From positions 1,302,001 to 1,366,000 of the forward strand of contig NZ_CP013417.1 of assembly GCF_001524445.2 (NCBI RefSeq): a stretch of 64,000 bases of DNA, in the 5' to 3' direction. Within the stretch, counting starts at the first letter, position 1. Each line of letters begins with the position of its first letter. Shown one piece after another: positions 33,679-43,250 of this stretch. Below the pieces are notes generated by a model. That model searched no databases. It saw only the letters and a program-made list of their open reading frames with translations, and was not told the DNA's origin. The stretch is from Burkholderia savannae. GTDB taxonomy: Bacteria > Pseudomonadota > Gammaproteobacteria > Burkholderiales > Burkholderiaceae. The translations under genes and the position numbers were made by a program.

Positions 33679-34518
33679 ATGCCCACGATGAACGCCGATC
33701 TCCACTGCCATTCGAACGTCTCCGACGGTCAGCTTTCTCCCGCCGACGTCGCGCGTCGCGCGCATGCGGGCGGCGTCACGCTGTGGGCGCTGACGGATCA
33801 CGACGAGGTCGGCGGCCAGCGCGCCGCGCGCGAAACCGCCGAGGCGCTCGGCATGCGCTATCTGCACGGTGTCGAGATTTCGGTGACGTGGGCGTCGCGC
33901 ACCGTGCACATCGTCGGCCTGAACATCGATCCGGAGAACCGCACGCTCGTCGATGGCCTTTACCGCACGCGCAACGGCCGCGCGGCGCGCGCAATGGCGA
34001 TCGGCGACGCGCTCGCGGCGCTCGGCATCGAAGGCGCTTACGAAGGCGCGCTCGCATACGCGTCGAATCCCGATCTGATCTCGCGCACCCACTTCGCACG
34101 CTTTCTCGTCGACAACGGGCATGCGGCGTCGATTCCCGACGTGTTCGACCGCTATCTCGGCGACGGCAAGCCAGGCTACGTCGCGCACCGCTGGGCGAAG
34201 CTGTCCGACGCCGTCACGTGGATTCGGCAGGCGGGCGGCGAGGCGGTCGTCGCGCATCCGGGCCGCTATGCGTATACGCCCATCGAATTCGACGCGTTCT
34301 TCGCCGAATTCATCGATTTGGGCGGCGTCGCGATCGAGGTCGTGACGGGCAGCCACACGCCCGACCAGTACCGCGAATACGCCGACGTCGCGCGGCGCTT
34401 CGGCTTCGAGGCGTCGCGCGGCTCCGATTTCCACGCGCCGGGCGAAGGGCGCACCGAGCTCGGCAGCCTGCCGCCGCTGCCGTCCGATCTCAAACCCGTC
34501 TGGGAGCGCTGGCTGTAG
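33679..34518 (+). CDS. PHP-domain phosphoesterase (3',5'-nucleoside bisphosphate phosphatase / RNase AM type)
   Basis: Metal-dependent phosphoesterase of the YciV/Rnm group, known to remove the 3' phosphate from nucleoside bisphosphates and to trim short RNA 5' ends. The 279-residue protein has all PHP motifs: ADLHCHSNVSDG, ALTDHDEVGG, YLHGVEIS, VVAHPGRYAY and ASRGSDFHAPGE. Start MPTMNAD at 33679 or MNAD at 33688. It is 66 bases upstream of the YciO-like gene; the same two genes are neighbours in E. coli (yciV-yciO), which supports the call. Confidence 0.93.
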   Translation: MPTMNADLHCHSNVSDGQLSPADVARRAHAGGVTLWALTDHDEVGGQRAARETAEALGMRYLHGVEISVTWASRTVHIVGLNIDPENRTLVDGLYRTRNGRAARAMAIGDALAALGIEGAYEGALAYASNPDLISRTHFARFLVDNGHAASIPDVFDRYLGDGKPGYVAHRWAKLSDAVTWIRQAGGEAVVAHPGRYAYTPIEFDAFFAEFIDLGGVAIEVVTGSHTPDQYREYADVARRFGFEASRGSDFHAPGEGRTELGSLPPLPSDLKPVWERWL

Positions 34519-34584
34519 CGGCGTCCGCCGGCGGCGCGTCCGGCCGCGGGCCGGCGTGCGCGCCGAACCATACTCTTTGTCCCC

Positions 34585-35214
34585 ATGTCCCAATTCTTCA
34601 GGATTCATCCGGATAATCCGCAGCCGCGCCTCGTCAAGCAGGCGGCCGAAATCGTGCGGGGCGGCGGCGTGATCGCGCTGCCGACCGATTCGAGCTATGC
34701 GCTCGCGTGCCATCTCGACGACAAGGACGCGGTCGAGCGCGTGCGCCGCATCCGCGGGCTCGACGAGAAGCAGCATCTGTCGCTGCTCGTGCGCGATCTG
34801 TCCGAGCTCGCGACGTTCGCGATGGTCGACAACCGGCAATACCGGCTGATCAAGTCGGTGACGCCGGGGCCGTACGTGTTCATCCTGCAGGCGACGAAGG
34901 AAGTGCCGCGGCGGCTGTCGCACCCGTCGCGCAAGACGATCGGGCTGCGCGTGCCCGCGCATGCGATCACGCTCGCGCTGCTCGAGACGCTCGGCCAGCC
35001 GCTCCTCGGCACGACGCTGATCCTGCCGCCCGACGACGAGCCGCTCAACGAGCCCGAAGAAATCCGCGTGCGCCTCGAAAAGCAGGTCGACCTCGTGATC
35101 GACGGCGGCGCGTGTCCGCGCGAGCCGTCGACGGTGATCGACCTGACGGGCGACGCGCCGCAGCTCGTGCGGGCCGGCCGCGGGCCGCTCGAGCCGTTCG
35201 GCCTCGCCGCGTGA
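34585..35214 (+). CDS. YciO-type Sua5/YrdC-domain protein
   Basis: A 209-residue single YrdC-domain protein, with GGVIALPTDSSYALACHL at the N-terminal side and HPSRKTIGLRVPAH later. The YrdC fold makes threonylcarbamoyl-AMP for tRNA t6A in TsaC, but this sequence resembles the YciO branch, whose ability to replace TsaC is doubtful. Neighbouring the nucleoside bisphosphatase is typical of yciO. It is soluble. Confidence 0.9.
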   Translation: MSQFFRIHPDNPQPRLVKQAAEIVRGGGVIALPTDSSYALACHLDDKDAVERVRRIRGLDEKQHLSLLVRDLSELATFAMVDNRQYRLIKSVTPGPYVFILQATKEVPRRLSHPSRKTIGLRVPAHAITLALLETLGQPLLGTTLILPPDDEPLNEPEEIRVRLEKQVDLVIDGGACPREPSTVIDLTGDAPQLVRAGRGPLEPFGLAA

Positions 35215-35312
35215 GCGCAGCCGCGCCGCCCCGGCGCACCGGAGCGGCCGCCGTTGCGGTCCGCATGCACGCGCGTCGTTCGCGCGTTTCCCGCTTGTTA
35301 CAATAGCGCGCT

Positions 35313-35978
35313 ATGAATGCTTCTTCCCTGATACAGACAATCGCCGTCTATGCGCTGCCCGTGATCTTCGCGATCACGCTGCACGAGGCCGCCCACGGCT
35401 ACGTCGCTCGCCTGCTCGGCGACAACACCGCTTACATGATGGGCCGCGTGTCGTTCAACCCGATGCGCCACATCGATCCGTTCGGCACGATCGTGATTCC
35501 GCTCGTGCTGTACTTCCTGACGAGCGGGGCGTTCCTGTTCGGCTACGCGAAGCCCGTGCCCGTCACGTTCCGCAATCTGCGCAACCCGCGCTGGGGCAGC
35601 CTGTGGGTCGCGCTCGCGGGGCCGGGCTGCAACTTCGTCCAGGCGCTGATCTGGGGCTTCGTGAGCATCGGCCTCGCCGCGCTCGCGATCGACGAGCCGT
35701 TCTTCACGCGCATGGCGGGCGCGGGCGTCGGCGTCAATCTGGTGCTCGCGGTGCTGAACCTCTTTCCGCTGCCGCCCCTCGACGGCGGGCGCGTGCTCGC
35801 GGCGCTGCTGCCGCCGAAGCAATCGATCGCGCTGTCGCGGCTCGAGCCGTACGGCTTTTTCATCGTGCTCGCGCTCGTCGCGACGGGCCTTCTGACGAAA
35901 TTGTGGCTCAGGCCGCTGGTGGGCGCCGGCTACGCCGTCGTGACGGCCATCCTGACTCCTTTCGCCTCGCTTTTCTAA
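35313..35978 (+). CDS. site-2 protease family (M50) membrane metalloprotease
   Basis: A 221-residue polytopic membrane protein with the zinc motif HEAAH near residue 22 (ITLHEAAHGYVARL) inside the first membrane segment, and the second motif LFPLPPLDGGRVL around residue 155, which supplies the third ligand aspartate. About five to six membrane segments. The ATG at 35313 is eight bases before trpS at the other end and thus likely in one transcript. Substrate not known; the short form without a PDZ domain is common next to trpS in beta-proteobacteria. Confidence 0.92.
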   Translation: MNASSLIQTIAVYALPVIFAITLHEAAHGYVARLLGDNTAYMMGRVSFNPMRHIDPFGTIVIPLVLYFLTSGAFLFGYAKPVPVTFRNLRNPRWGSLWVALAGPGCNFVQALIWGFVSIGLAALAIDEPFFTRMAGAGVGVNLVLAVLNLFPLPPLDGGRVLAALLPPKQSIALSRLEPYGFFIVLALVATGLLTKLWLRPLVGAGYAVVTAILTPFASLF

Positions 35979-35986
35979 CGACAATC

Positions 35987-37189
35987 ATGTTCCCAGACCG
36001 TATCTTTTCCGGCATGCGACCCACCGGGTCGCTCCACCTCGGCCACTATCACGGCGTGCTGAAGAACTGGGTCAAGCTGCAGTCCGAGTACCCGTGTTTC
36101 TTCTGCGTCGTCGATTGGCATGCGCTGACGACGCACTACGAAACGCCCGAGGTGATCGAGAAGAACGTCTGGGACGTGCTGATCGACTGGCTCGCGTCCG
36201 GCATCGATCCGGCGCAGGCGACGCTCTTCATCCAGAGCAAGGTGCCCGAGCATGCCGAGCTCGCGCTGCTGCTCGGGATGAGCACGCCGCTCGGCTGGCT
36301 CGAGCGCGTGCCGACCTACAAGGAGCAGATCGAGAAGCTGAAGGACAAGGATCTGTCGACGTACGGCTTCCTCGGCTACCCGGTGCTGATGGCGGCCGAC
36401 ATCCTGCTTTATCGCGGCTCGCTCGTGCCGGTCGGCGAGGATCAGGTGCCGCATGTCGAGATGACGCGCGAGATCGCGCGCCGCTTCAATTACCTGTACG
36501 GCCGCGAGCCGGGCTTCGAGGAGAAGGCGCTCGAAGCGGCGAAGAAGTTGGGCGGCAAGCGCGCGAAGCTCTATCACGAGCTGCGCAACGCCTATCAGCA
36601 GGAAGGCGACGACGAGGCGCTCGAACAGGCGCGCGCGATGCTGCAGGAATCGCAGAGCCTGTCGATGAGCGACCGCGAGCGCCTGTTCGGCTATCTCGAA
36701 GGCGCACGCAAGATCATCCTCGTCGAGCCGCAGGCGCTCCTCACCGCGGCGTCTCGGATGCCCGGCCTCGACGGGCAGAAGATGTCGAAGTCGTACGGCA
36801 ACACGATCGGCCTGCGCGAGGACGCGGCGACGATCACGAAGAAAGTCCGCACGATGCCGACCGATCCGGCGCGCGTGCGCCGCACCGATCCGGGCGATCC
36901 GGACAAGTGCCCGGTGTGGCAACTGCACCAGGTCTATACGGACGAAGCAACGCACGAGTGGGTGCAGAATGGCTGCCGCTCGGCGGGCATCGGCTGTCTC
37001 GACTGCAAGCAACCGGTGGTCGAAGGGATTTTGCGCGAACAGCAGCCGATGCTCGAGCGCGCTCAGAAGTACATGGACGATCCGTCGCTGCTGCGCGCGA
37101 TTGTCGCGGACGGCTGCGACAAGGCGCGCAAGCACGCGGTCGAGACGATGCGCGACGTGCGCGAGGCGATGGGGCTCGCGTACAGTTGA
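35987..37189 (+). CDS. trpS: TrpS, tryptophanyl-tRNA synthetase
   Basis: Class I synthetase that charges tRNA-Trp. The 400-residue protein begins [20 protein letters not shown], with the HIGH motif as LHLGHYHG, and carries KMSKS in QKMSKSYGN. It is about 60 residues longer than E. coli TrpS, with an extended central insert ([15 protein letters not shown]), as is usual in beta-proteobacteria. Start at ATG 35987. Its stop codon overlaps the TTG start of the methyltransferase. Confidence 0.97.
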   Translation: MFPDRIFSGMRPTGSLHLGHYHGVLKNWVKLQSEYPCFFCVVDWHALTTHYETPEVIEKNVWDVLIDWLASGIDPAQATLFIQSKVPEHAELALLLGMSTPLGWLERVPTYKEQIEKLKDKDLSTYGFLGYPVLMAADILLYRGSLVPVGEDQVPHVEMTREIARRFNYLYGREPGFEEKALEAAKKLGGKRAKLYHELRNAYQQEGDDEALEQARAMLQESQSLSMSDRERLFGYLEGARKIILVEPQALLTAASRMPGLDGQKMSKSYGNTIGLREDAATITKKVRTMPTDPARVRRTDPGDPDKCPVWQLHQVYTDEATHEWVQNGCRSAGIGCLDCKQPVVEGILREQQPMLERAQKYMDDPSLLRAIVADGCDKARKHAVETMRDVREAMGLAYS

Positions 37190-37803
37190 AGACGCTGACG
37201 ATCGCGGTAGACGGCGCGCCGAGCGCGGCGGCGCACGGCGCGTCGGCCGAGGCGTCCGCGTGGATACGCAAGTGGTCGCATCTCGTGCCGGCGGGCGGCA
37301 CGGTGCTCGATGTCGCCGCGGGCCACGGCCGCCACGCGCGCTGGTTCGCCGAACGCGGCCATCCGGTGTGCGCGCTCGAGCGGGAGCCGGCCGCACTCGC
37401 GTCGCTCGGCGCACTGCCGGGCGTCGCCGAGCAGGCGGCCGATCTCGAAGCCGCGCCGTGGCCGCTTGCCGACGACGCGCGCTTCGCCGCGGTCGTCGTG
37501 ACGAATTATCTGCATCGTCCGCTGCTGCCGCGTCTCGTCGCCGCAGTCGCGCCGGGCGGCGTGCTGTTGTACGAGACGTTCGCGCAAGGCAACCAAACGG
37601 TCGGCAAACCGTCCAATCCGGCGTTTCTGCTCGCGCCGGGCGAGTTGCTCGGCGCGGTGCGCGGGCAGTTGCGCGTCGTCGCGTTCGAGGACGGGTTCGC
37701 CGCCACGCCGCGCGACGCATTCGTCCAACGAATCTGCGCGGTGCGCGAGCGCGCCGCGGCGGAAGAAGGGGCGGGATATCCGCGTTACGGACTGGCAGGC
37801 TAA
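37186..37803 (+). CDS. class I SAM-dependent methyltransferase
   Basis: A 205-residue methyltransferase with the SAM-binding motif [16 protein letters not shown] near residue 42, motif II acidic residue in [10 protein letters not shown], and the later [15 protein letters not shown]. It resembles TehB-like small methyltransferases. The start is a TTG at 37186 that overlaps the trpS stop codon (TTGA), so translation is probably coupled. Substrate unknown. Confidence 0.85.
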   Translation: MKTLTIAVDGAPSAAAHGASAEASAWIRKWSHLVPAGGTVLDVAAGHGRHARWFAERGHPVCALEREPAALASLGALPGVAEQAADLEAAPWPLADDARFAAVVVTNYLHRPLLPRLVAAVAPGGVLLYETFAQGNQTVGKPSNPAFLLAPGELLGAVRGQLRVVAFEDGFAATPRDAFVQRICAVRERAAAEEGAGYPRYGLAG

Positions 37804-37847
37804 TCCGCTACAATCGACTTTTACCGATTTTTCATCGCGTTTGTTTC

Positions 37848-38750
37848 ATGGCTAACGGCACTCAAGACGGCATTCAAATCCGCGGCAGCGTCCCCGCGAT
37901 CGTCACCCCGATGCTCGAGGACGGCGGCCTCGATCTGGCGGCCTTCCGCAAGCTGGTCGACTGGCATATCGAAGAGGGGACGGATGCCCTCGTCGTGGTC
38001 GGCACGAGCGGCGAATCGGCGACGCTTTCCGTCGACGAGCACGTCCTCATGATCGAAACCGCGGTCAAGCATGCGGCGAAGCGGATTCCGATCGTCGCGG
38101 GCGCGGGCGGCAATTCGACGGCCGAGGCGATCGAGCTGTCGAAGCACGCGAAGGCGGTGGGCGCCGACGCGACGCTGCAGGTGGTGCCGTATTACAACAA
38201 GCCGACGCAGGAAGGGATGTACCGCCACTTCAAGGCGATCGCTGAAGCGGTCGACTTGCCGGTGATCCTCTACAACGTGCCGGGGCGCACGGTCGCGGAC
38301 ATGTCGAACGAGACGATCCTGCGGCTCGCGCAGGTGCCGGGCATCATCGGCGTGAAGGACGCGACGGGCAACATCGATCGCGCCGCGCAGCTGATCAACG
38401 CGGCGCCCGCGAACTTCTCGATCTACAGCGGCGACGATCCGACCGCGATCGCGCTGATGCTCCTCGGCGGCCACGGCAACATCTCGGTGACGGCGAACGT
38501 CGCGCCGCGCGCAATGAGCGAACTGTGCCGCGCGGCGCTTGCCGCCGACGCGAAGGCGGCGCGCGAGATTCATATGAAGCTCCTGTCGCTGCACAAGAAT
38601 CTGTTCATCGAGGCGAACCCGATTCCGGTGAAGTGGGCGCTGCAGCAGATGGGCAAGATCGCAGGCGGCATCCGCCTGCCGCTTACGCCGCTTGACGAGC
38701 GCTGCCACGAAGCCGTGCGCGGCGCGCTTCGCGAGGCCGGCCTCCTGTGA
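37848..38750 (+). CDS. dapA: DapA, 4-hydroxy-tetrahydrodipicolinate synthase
   Basis: First committed step to lysine and diaminopimelate: condenses pyruvate with aspartate semialdehyde. The 300-residue TIM-barrel has the Schiff-base lysine Lys170 in [11 protein letters not shown], the catalytic tyrosine in LYNVPGRT and the GTSGESATL loop. It has nine extra N-terminal residues compared with E. coli. TACAAT at 37809-37814 may be its -10 box. Followed by bamC as in E. coli, where bamC was once named dapX. Confidence 0.97.
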   Translation: MANGTQDGIQIRGSVPAIVTPMLEDGGLDLAAFRKLVDWHIEEGTDALVVVGTSGESATLSVDEHVLMIETAVKHAAKRIPIVAGAGGNSTAEAIELSKHAKAVGADATLQVVPYYNKPTQEGMYRHFKAIAEAVDLPVILYNVPGRTVADMSNETILRLAQVPGIIGVKDATGNIDRAAQLINAAPANFSIYSGDDPTAIALMLLGGHGNISVTANVAPRAMSELCRAALAADAKAAREIHMKLLSLHKNLFIEANPIPVKWALQQMGKIAGGIRLPLTPLDERCHEAVRGALREAGLL

Positions 38751-38859
38751 GGCCCAACGCGGCCGCCCGTGCGGCCGCGCCGCATCCCGATCGATCCGAC
38801 CCGACCCGGCCGCTCCCGGCGTCGTGCGTGACACGCGTTCTAGCAAGACGAAGGACTTC

Positions 38860-40005
38860 ATGAAACATTCCGCCTTTTCCTCCCGTGCGATCCAGGTTTC
38901 GGTGCTGGCGCTCGCGCTGGGCGCGCTCGCCGGCTGCGACACGCTGAACGACTATCTCGCGCCCGACCGGGTCAACTACAAGTCGACCGGCTCGGCGCCT
39001 CCGCTGCAAGTGCCGCAGGATCTGACGGCGATGCCGCTCAGCCCGTCGTACGTCGCGCCGCCGACGAACTCGGGCCTCGGCTCCGCACCGACGCGCGCCG
39101 TGACGGCCGCGGGCAACGCGACGGAAGGGCAGCCGAGCGCGCAGGACCCGTTCGGCATGCACGTCGAGCGCGACGGCGACCGCCGCTGGCTCGTCGTCGA
39201 CGGCCGCACGCCCGAGCAGCTCTGGCCGCAATTGAAGGAATTCTGGCAGGACAACGGCTTCGTGCTGAAGACGGACGCGCCTTCGACCGGCATCATGGCG
39301 ACCGACTGGGCGGAAAACCGCGCGAACATCCCGGACGACTGGTTCCGCCGCACGATCGGCCGAGTGATCGATTTCGCCTATTCGTCGGGCACGCGCGATC
39401 GGTTCCGCACGCTCGTCACGCGTACGTCCGGCGGCAACACCGACATCTCGATCACGCATAGCGCGATGGAGGAGAAGCTGACGGGCGCGCAGGGCGGCAC
39501 GTCGTCGCGCTGGGAAGAGCGTCCGCGCAATCCGGTGCTCGAAGCGGTGTTCCTCGCGAAGCTGATGGAAAAATTCGGCCTGACCGACGCGCAGGCGAAG
39601 CAACTGCTCGCCGATGCGCGTCCGGCGACGGCGCCCGCGACGGTCGTCGGCGCCAACGGCGGCGCGTCGACGCTCGATCTGGCCGAATCGTTCGACCGTG
39701 CGTGGCTGCGTGTCGGCCTCGCGCTCGACCGGACGAACTTCACGGTCGACAATCGAGATCGCTCGAAGGGCATCTACTACGTCCGTTACGCGAATTCGAT
39801 GGAAGAGCTCAAGCGCGACGGCCTGTTCGGCAAGCTGTTCTACGGTGGCCCGACGGCCGCGAAGCCGGGCAAGGAATTCCTCGTCAACGTGCGCGCGCAG
39901 GGCGACTCGAATACGCAAGTGGCCGTCCTCGACACGAACGGCCAGATCGACAACTCGTCCGACGCGCAGCGGATCATCTCGCTGCTGCACGCGCAGCTGA
40001 ACTAA
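38860..40005 (+). CDS. bamC: BamC, outer-membrane assembly lipoprotein
   Basis: Lipoprotein of the BAM complex that inserts beta-barrel proteins in the outer membrane. The 381-residue precursor has a signal peptide ending LAGC, with Cys26 as lipidation site, then the conserved unstructured part (DRVNYKSTGSAPPLQVPQDL) that contacts BamD, and two helix-grip domains. The start at 38860 follows AAGGAC. Position after dapA agrees with the call. Confidence 0.95.
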   Translation: MKHSAFSSRAIQVSVLALALGALAGCDTLNDYLAPDRVNYKSTGSAPPLQVPQDLTAMPLSPSYVAPPTNSGLGSAPTRAVTAAGNATEGQPSAQDPFGMHVERDGDRRWLVVDGRTPEQLWPQLKEFWQDNGFVLKTDAPSTGIMATDWAENRANIPDDWFRRTIGRVIDFAYSSGTRDRFRTLVTRTSGGNTDISITHSAMEEKLTGAQGGTSSRWEERPRNPVLEAVFLAKLMEKFGLTDAQAKQLLADARPATAPATVVGANGGASTLDLAESFDRAWLRVGLALDRTNFTVDNRDRSKGIYYVRYANSMEELKRDGLFGKLFYGGPTAAKPGKEFLVNVRAQGDSNTQVAVLDTNGQIDNSSDAQRIISLLHAQLN

Positions 40006-40009
40006 GCTC

Positions 40010-40786
40010 GTGCGATTCGCGAGCCTCGGAAGCGGCAGCGAAGGCAACGCGCTCGTCGTCGAAGCATCGGATGGCGTGACGACGACGCGCCTTCTGCTCG
40101 ACTGCGGCTTCTCGGCGAAAGAACTCGAACGCCGGCTCGCGCGCCTCGATTTGCGCGTCGACGATCTCGACGCGATCCTCGTCACCCACGAACACGGCGA
40201 CCACGTCGGCTGCGCGCTGACGCTCGCGCGCCGTGCGTCGCTGCCGTTGTACATGAGCTGGGGCACCGCGCGCGCGGTCGGCGCGGACGAAGCCGACGTC
40301 GACCTCCACGTGCTCTGGAGCGACGAGGAGGCCGCGCTGGGCGACGTGTGCGTGCGGCCCTACACCGTCCCGCACGACGCGCGCGAGCCGCTCCAGTTCG
40401 TCTTCAGCGACGGCGCGGCGCGTCTTGGCGTGCTGACCGACGTCGGCATGTCGACGCCGCACATCGGCGCCGTGCTGAGCGGCTGCGACGGCCTCGTGCT
40501 GGAGGCGAACCACGATGTCGCGATGCTTGCGGCAAGCCGCTATCCGGCGTCGCTGAAGGCGCGCATCGGGGGCTCGCACGGCCATCTGAGCAACGAGGCG
40601 GCGGCCGCCATCCTCGCCGAGCTCGATCGCAGCCGGCTGCGGCACCTGGTGGCCGCGCACCTGAGCCAGCAGAACAATACGCCGGCGCACGCGCAGGCGG
40701 CGCTGGCGGCGGCTTTGGGGGGTGGGGCGGGCGACGTGCTCGTCGCGTCGCAGGAGGAGGGTTTCGGCTGGCTCAGCCTGCGTTGA
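40010..40786 (+). CDS. YycJ/WalJ-like metallo-beta-lactamase-fold hydrolase
   Basis: A 258-residue cytoplasmic hydrolase with MRFASLGSGSEGNALVVEA at the N-terminus, typical of YycJ, and the metal motif THEHGDHVG near residue 62; later ligands are in PHDAREPL and SHGHLSNEA. YycJ proteins have 5'-3' DNA exonuclease activity and a role in mismatch repair in Firmicutes; here that is inference. Start is a GTG at 40010, only four bases after bamC. Confidence 0.9.
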   Translation: MRFASLGSGSEGNALVVEASDGVTTTRLLLDCGFSAKELERRLARLDLRVDDLDAILVTHEHGDHVGCALTLARRASLPLYMSWGTARAVGADEADVDLHVLWSDEEAALGDVCVRPYTVPHDAREPLQFVFSDGAARLGVLTDVGMSTPHIGAVLSGCDGLVLEANHDVAMLAASRYPASLKARIGGSHGHLSNEAAAAILAELDRSRLRHLVAAHLSQQNNTPAHAQAALAAALGGGAGDVLVASQEEGFGWLSLR

Positions 40787-40904
40787 TGCGTCGGCGCCGT
40801 CGGCGGGCGTGCACGCGCCCGAGCGCGTGCCTGCGGGCGCCGCAACGATTCGTCGGCGTCCGCGAAACCGCGGAACAGATGCACGGGGACCGTGCGAAGG
40901 ACGT

Positions 40905-40937
40905 AAAAAAAACCGGCCCACGGGCCGGTTTTTTTTT
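40905..40937. terminator. strong bidirectional terminator
   Basis: A run of eight A, then ACCGGCC, loop CACG, GGCCGGT, and nine T. It can end both the rightward dapA-bamC-yycJ-like transcript and the leftward lipoprotein gene. Confidence 0.95.
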
Positions 40938-40956
40938 CAGCTGATGCTGGTGCGAC

Positions 40957-41211
40957 TTACTGGCTTGCGCCCGAAGCCGGAGCAGCCGTCGCTGCCGAAG
41001 CAGCCGACGCCACAGCAGCAGCTGCATCGCTCGCAGCAGCGGCAACGCTCGAAGCCGCTTCCGAAGCAGCAGCGGCAACGCCCGAAGCAGCCGAAGCAGC
41101 AGCGGCGGTAGCGTCGCTAGCAGCCGACGAAGCAGCTTGCTCGGAGCTCTTGTTGCACGCAGCCAGCGCAACGGCAGCCAACAGGGAAGCTACGAGGAGG
41201 GATTTCTTCAT
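40957..41211 (-). CDS. small Ala/Ser-rich lipoprotein
   Basis: An 84-residue precursor: MKKSLLVASLLAAVALAAC with lipobox LAAC and Cys19, then a tail made nearly only of Ala and Ser with spaced Asp/Glu, predicted as one long helix. It resembles the short Burkholderia lipoproteins of unknown role. I use the ATG at 41211; a GTG at 41217 is also in frame. The gene stands alone between two strong terminator/promoter regions and may be well expressed. Confidence 0.85.
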   Translation of the reverse strand: MKKSLLVASLLAAVALAACNKSSEQAASSAASDATAAAASAASGVAAAASEAASSVAAAASDAAAAVASAASAATAAPASGASQ

Positions 41212-41442
41212 GATCACGTCCTTTTATGGTTAAAGGTAAGCAACAGCGCGAAACAATACCGGTAATGTGCTCCAACACCGACCTGGGCCGCTGGTGGAGA
41301 TGCACTTCTAGAGCGTGAATCTTCCCTACGGCTTGGGCGGAAATTATATGCACTTTCCTATCGACCGTCGACAAATGCGGGGTCAATACGTTGTCTTTCC
41401 CATACAAAACATGCGTTCGTATGGGCGTACGGCCGGGCAACT

Positions 41443-42666
41443 CTACTCCATCTCACCCACCCGTATCCAGCCCGCACAATACCACTCGTGCAGCAGGCCT
41501 GTCATGGCGGGGTCCCGGGAGAGTGTTACAAACCGTTTCGCCCCCATCCGGCGCGAATCGGCCAGTTCCGGCAGCCATTTCGCCGCCGTCGCGAGCGAAT
41601 ACGCGTCGCCGTTGATGAAGTACGAGCGCGCGTTATACAACAACGCCGCTTTCCTGTCGAGCCGGACGCCCCGGCGCGCGGCCTGGGCCGCGAACGCGGT
41701 TTCGCCGAGCCGGCGGGCAGGAGGATCGAAAACGACGTTCGATTTGGGCTCGCTCAAATAGCAGCCAAGAAAATCGCCAATATCGTGCTCGTCCCATTTG
41801 ATGCCGGCGAGCGTCCTGGCGACGCGCTCGGTCATCTCCGGGGGCAGCCTCGCGGGGGTGTCGACCGCGGGCTGCGCGGGATCGCGATACGGCGCGTCGT
41901 CGCGTGCGCCCGTGCGCAAGCCGCCGCGCTCGGCCAGGTGATAGAGGAACTGCGTGCGCAACTCGCCCGCGGACGGAGCTCTGAAGCCGATCGAGCACGT
42001 CATGCATTCGCCGATCGCGACGCCGTCGTGCGCGACGTGCGGGGGCAGATACAGCATGTCGCCGGGCTCGAGCACCCATTCGTCGGTCGGCTCGAAATGC
42101 TCGAGGATCTTGAGCGGCAATCCTTCCTGCAGCGACAAGTCCTGCTGCGCGCCGATTCGCCAGCGACGCTTGCCGTGCACCTGCAGCAGGAACACGTCGT
42201 ACGAGTCGAAATGCGAGCCGACGCCGCCGCCGTCCGTCGCGTACGAGATCATCAGATCGTCGAGGCGCGCATCCGGAACGAACCGGAACCGTTCGAGCAA
42301 CGAGCGGGCGCTGTCATCATGCAAATCGAGACCCTGCACGAGGAGGGTCCATTCGCGCCGTTTCACGGGCGGCAGATGCTCGAGCGAGAACGGACCATGC
42401 TCCAGTTGCCATCTGTTACGAAAATGGGTGATGAGACGCGATTCGACGTCATAGTCGCCCGCGAGCTCGAACAGCGCGTCGCGCGAGAGCGGCGGCGCGA
42501 CGTCGGGAATCGCCTGCCGGATCAGAAGTGGCTTTTTCTGCCAATATCGGCGCATGAAATGCGCGGGCGTGAGGTTGCCGAGAAGCTGGGTCGGCGCCTC
42601 GGACAGCGGCGCGCGAGTGCGCTCGCGCACACGGCCGGACGGTTCGGGTAGTGGCCGTTTGGGCAT
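41443..42666 (-). CDS. roxA: RoxA-type ribosomal protein uL16 arginine 3-hydroxylase (JmjC/cupin)
   Basis: Fe(II)/2-oxoglutarate oxygenase that hydroxylates an arginine of ribosomal protein uL16 (YcfD/RoxA). The 407-residue protein has the iron triad His152, Asp154 (SHFDSYDVFLLQVHG) and His213 (LPPHVAHDGVAI), a dimerisation part and a C-terminal winged helix. The start MPKRPLPEP at 42666 is preferred over a longer frame. It is divergent from the slyD-like gene with only 32 bases between the starts. Confidence 0.93.
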   Translation of the reverse strand: MPKRPLPEPSGRVRERTRAPLSEAPTQLLGNLTPAHFMRRYWQKKPLLIRQAIPDVAPPLSRDALFELAGDYDVESRLITHFRNRWQLEHGPFSLEHLPPVKRREWTLLVQGLDLHDDSARSLLERFRFVPDARLDDLMISYATDGGGVGSHFDSYDVFLLQVHGKRRWRIGAQQDLSLQEGLPLKILEHFEPTDEWVLEPGDMLYLPPHVAHDGVAIGECMTCSIGFRAPSAGELRTQFLYHLAERGGLRTGARDDAPYRDPAQPAVDTPARLPPEMTERVARTLAGIKWDEHDIGDFLGCYLSEPKSNVVFDPPARRLGETAFAAQAARRGVRLDRKAALLYNARSYFINGDAYSLATAAKWLPELADSRRMGAKRFVTLSRDPAMTGLLHEWYCAGWIRVGEME

Positions 42667-42668
42667 CG

Positions 42669-42674
42669 TATAAT
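42669..42674 (+). promoter_or_regulatory. -10 element of the slyD-like gene
   Basis: A perfect TATAAT lies 24 bases before the ATG at 42699 and three bases past the roxA start codon. No good -35 hexamer is visible. Confidence 0.5.
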
Positions 42675-42698
42675 GACTGTTGTACTTGGGAGAATTGG

Positions 42699-43250
42699 AT
42701 GAAAATCGCAAAAAATACTGTCGTGTCGGTCGCTTACAAGCTGTCGGATGCGCAAGGCAATCTGATCGAGGAGAGCGATGAGCCGATGGTCTATCTGCAC
42801 GGCGGCTATGATGGCACGTTCCCCAAGATCGAGGAACAACTCGACGGCCAGGAACCCGGCTATCAAGCGCAAATCCAGCTGGAGCCGCAGGATGCGTTCG
42901 GCGATTACGATCCTGAACTCGTGAAGATCGAGCCGCGCGACCGCTTCCCCGAGCCGCTCGAAGTCGGCATGCAATTCGAAGGCACGCCGGAAGACGGCGA
43001 CGAGGAAATCGACTCGCTGATCTACACGGTGACCGACATCGCGGAAGACAAGGTCGTCCTCGACGGCAATCACCCGCTCGCCGGCATGGCGCTGCGCTTT
43101 TCGCTGACCGTCAAGGACGTGCGCGAAGCGACCGAGGACGAGATCGAGCACGAGCACGCGCACGGCGCGGAAGGGCTCGAAATCGTCGACGAAGACGAGG
43201 ACGACGATAACGACAACGAAGACAACAGCTCAGTGCGCACCCTGCATTGA
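42699..43250 (+). CDS. SlyD-like FKBP-type peptidyl-prolyl isomerase
   Basis: A 183-residue cytoplasmic isomerase/chaperone. The FKBP domain is split by an IF insert, with VSVAYKLSDAQGNLIEES at the start and LAGMALRFSLTVKDVREAT at its end, as in SlyD. E. coli SlyD ends in a His/Cys-rich nickel-binding tail; here the tail starts with EHEHAHGAEG but then is almost purely acidic (DEDEDDDNDNEDN), so metal binding is probably weaker. It overlaps the convergent gene at 43230 by 21 bases. Confidence 0.93.
   Translation: MKIAKNTVVSVAYKLSDAQGNLIEESDEPMVYLHGGYDGTFPKIEEQLDGQEPGYQAQIQLEPQDAFGDYDPELVKIEPRDRFPEPLEVGMQFEGTPEDGDEEIDSLIYTVTDIAEDKVVLDGNHPLAGMALRFSLTVKDVREATEDEIEHEHAHGAEGLEIVDEDEDDDNDNEDNSSVRTLH

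Noticed and set aside
41212..41442. Small rightward frames between the lipoprotein and roxA
   Set aside because: They run antisense into roxA and have no start signals or recognisable product.
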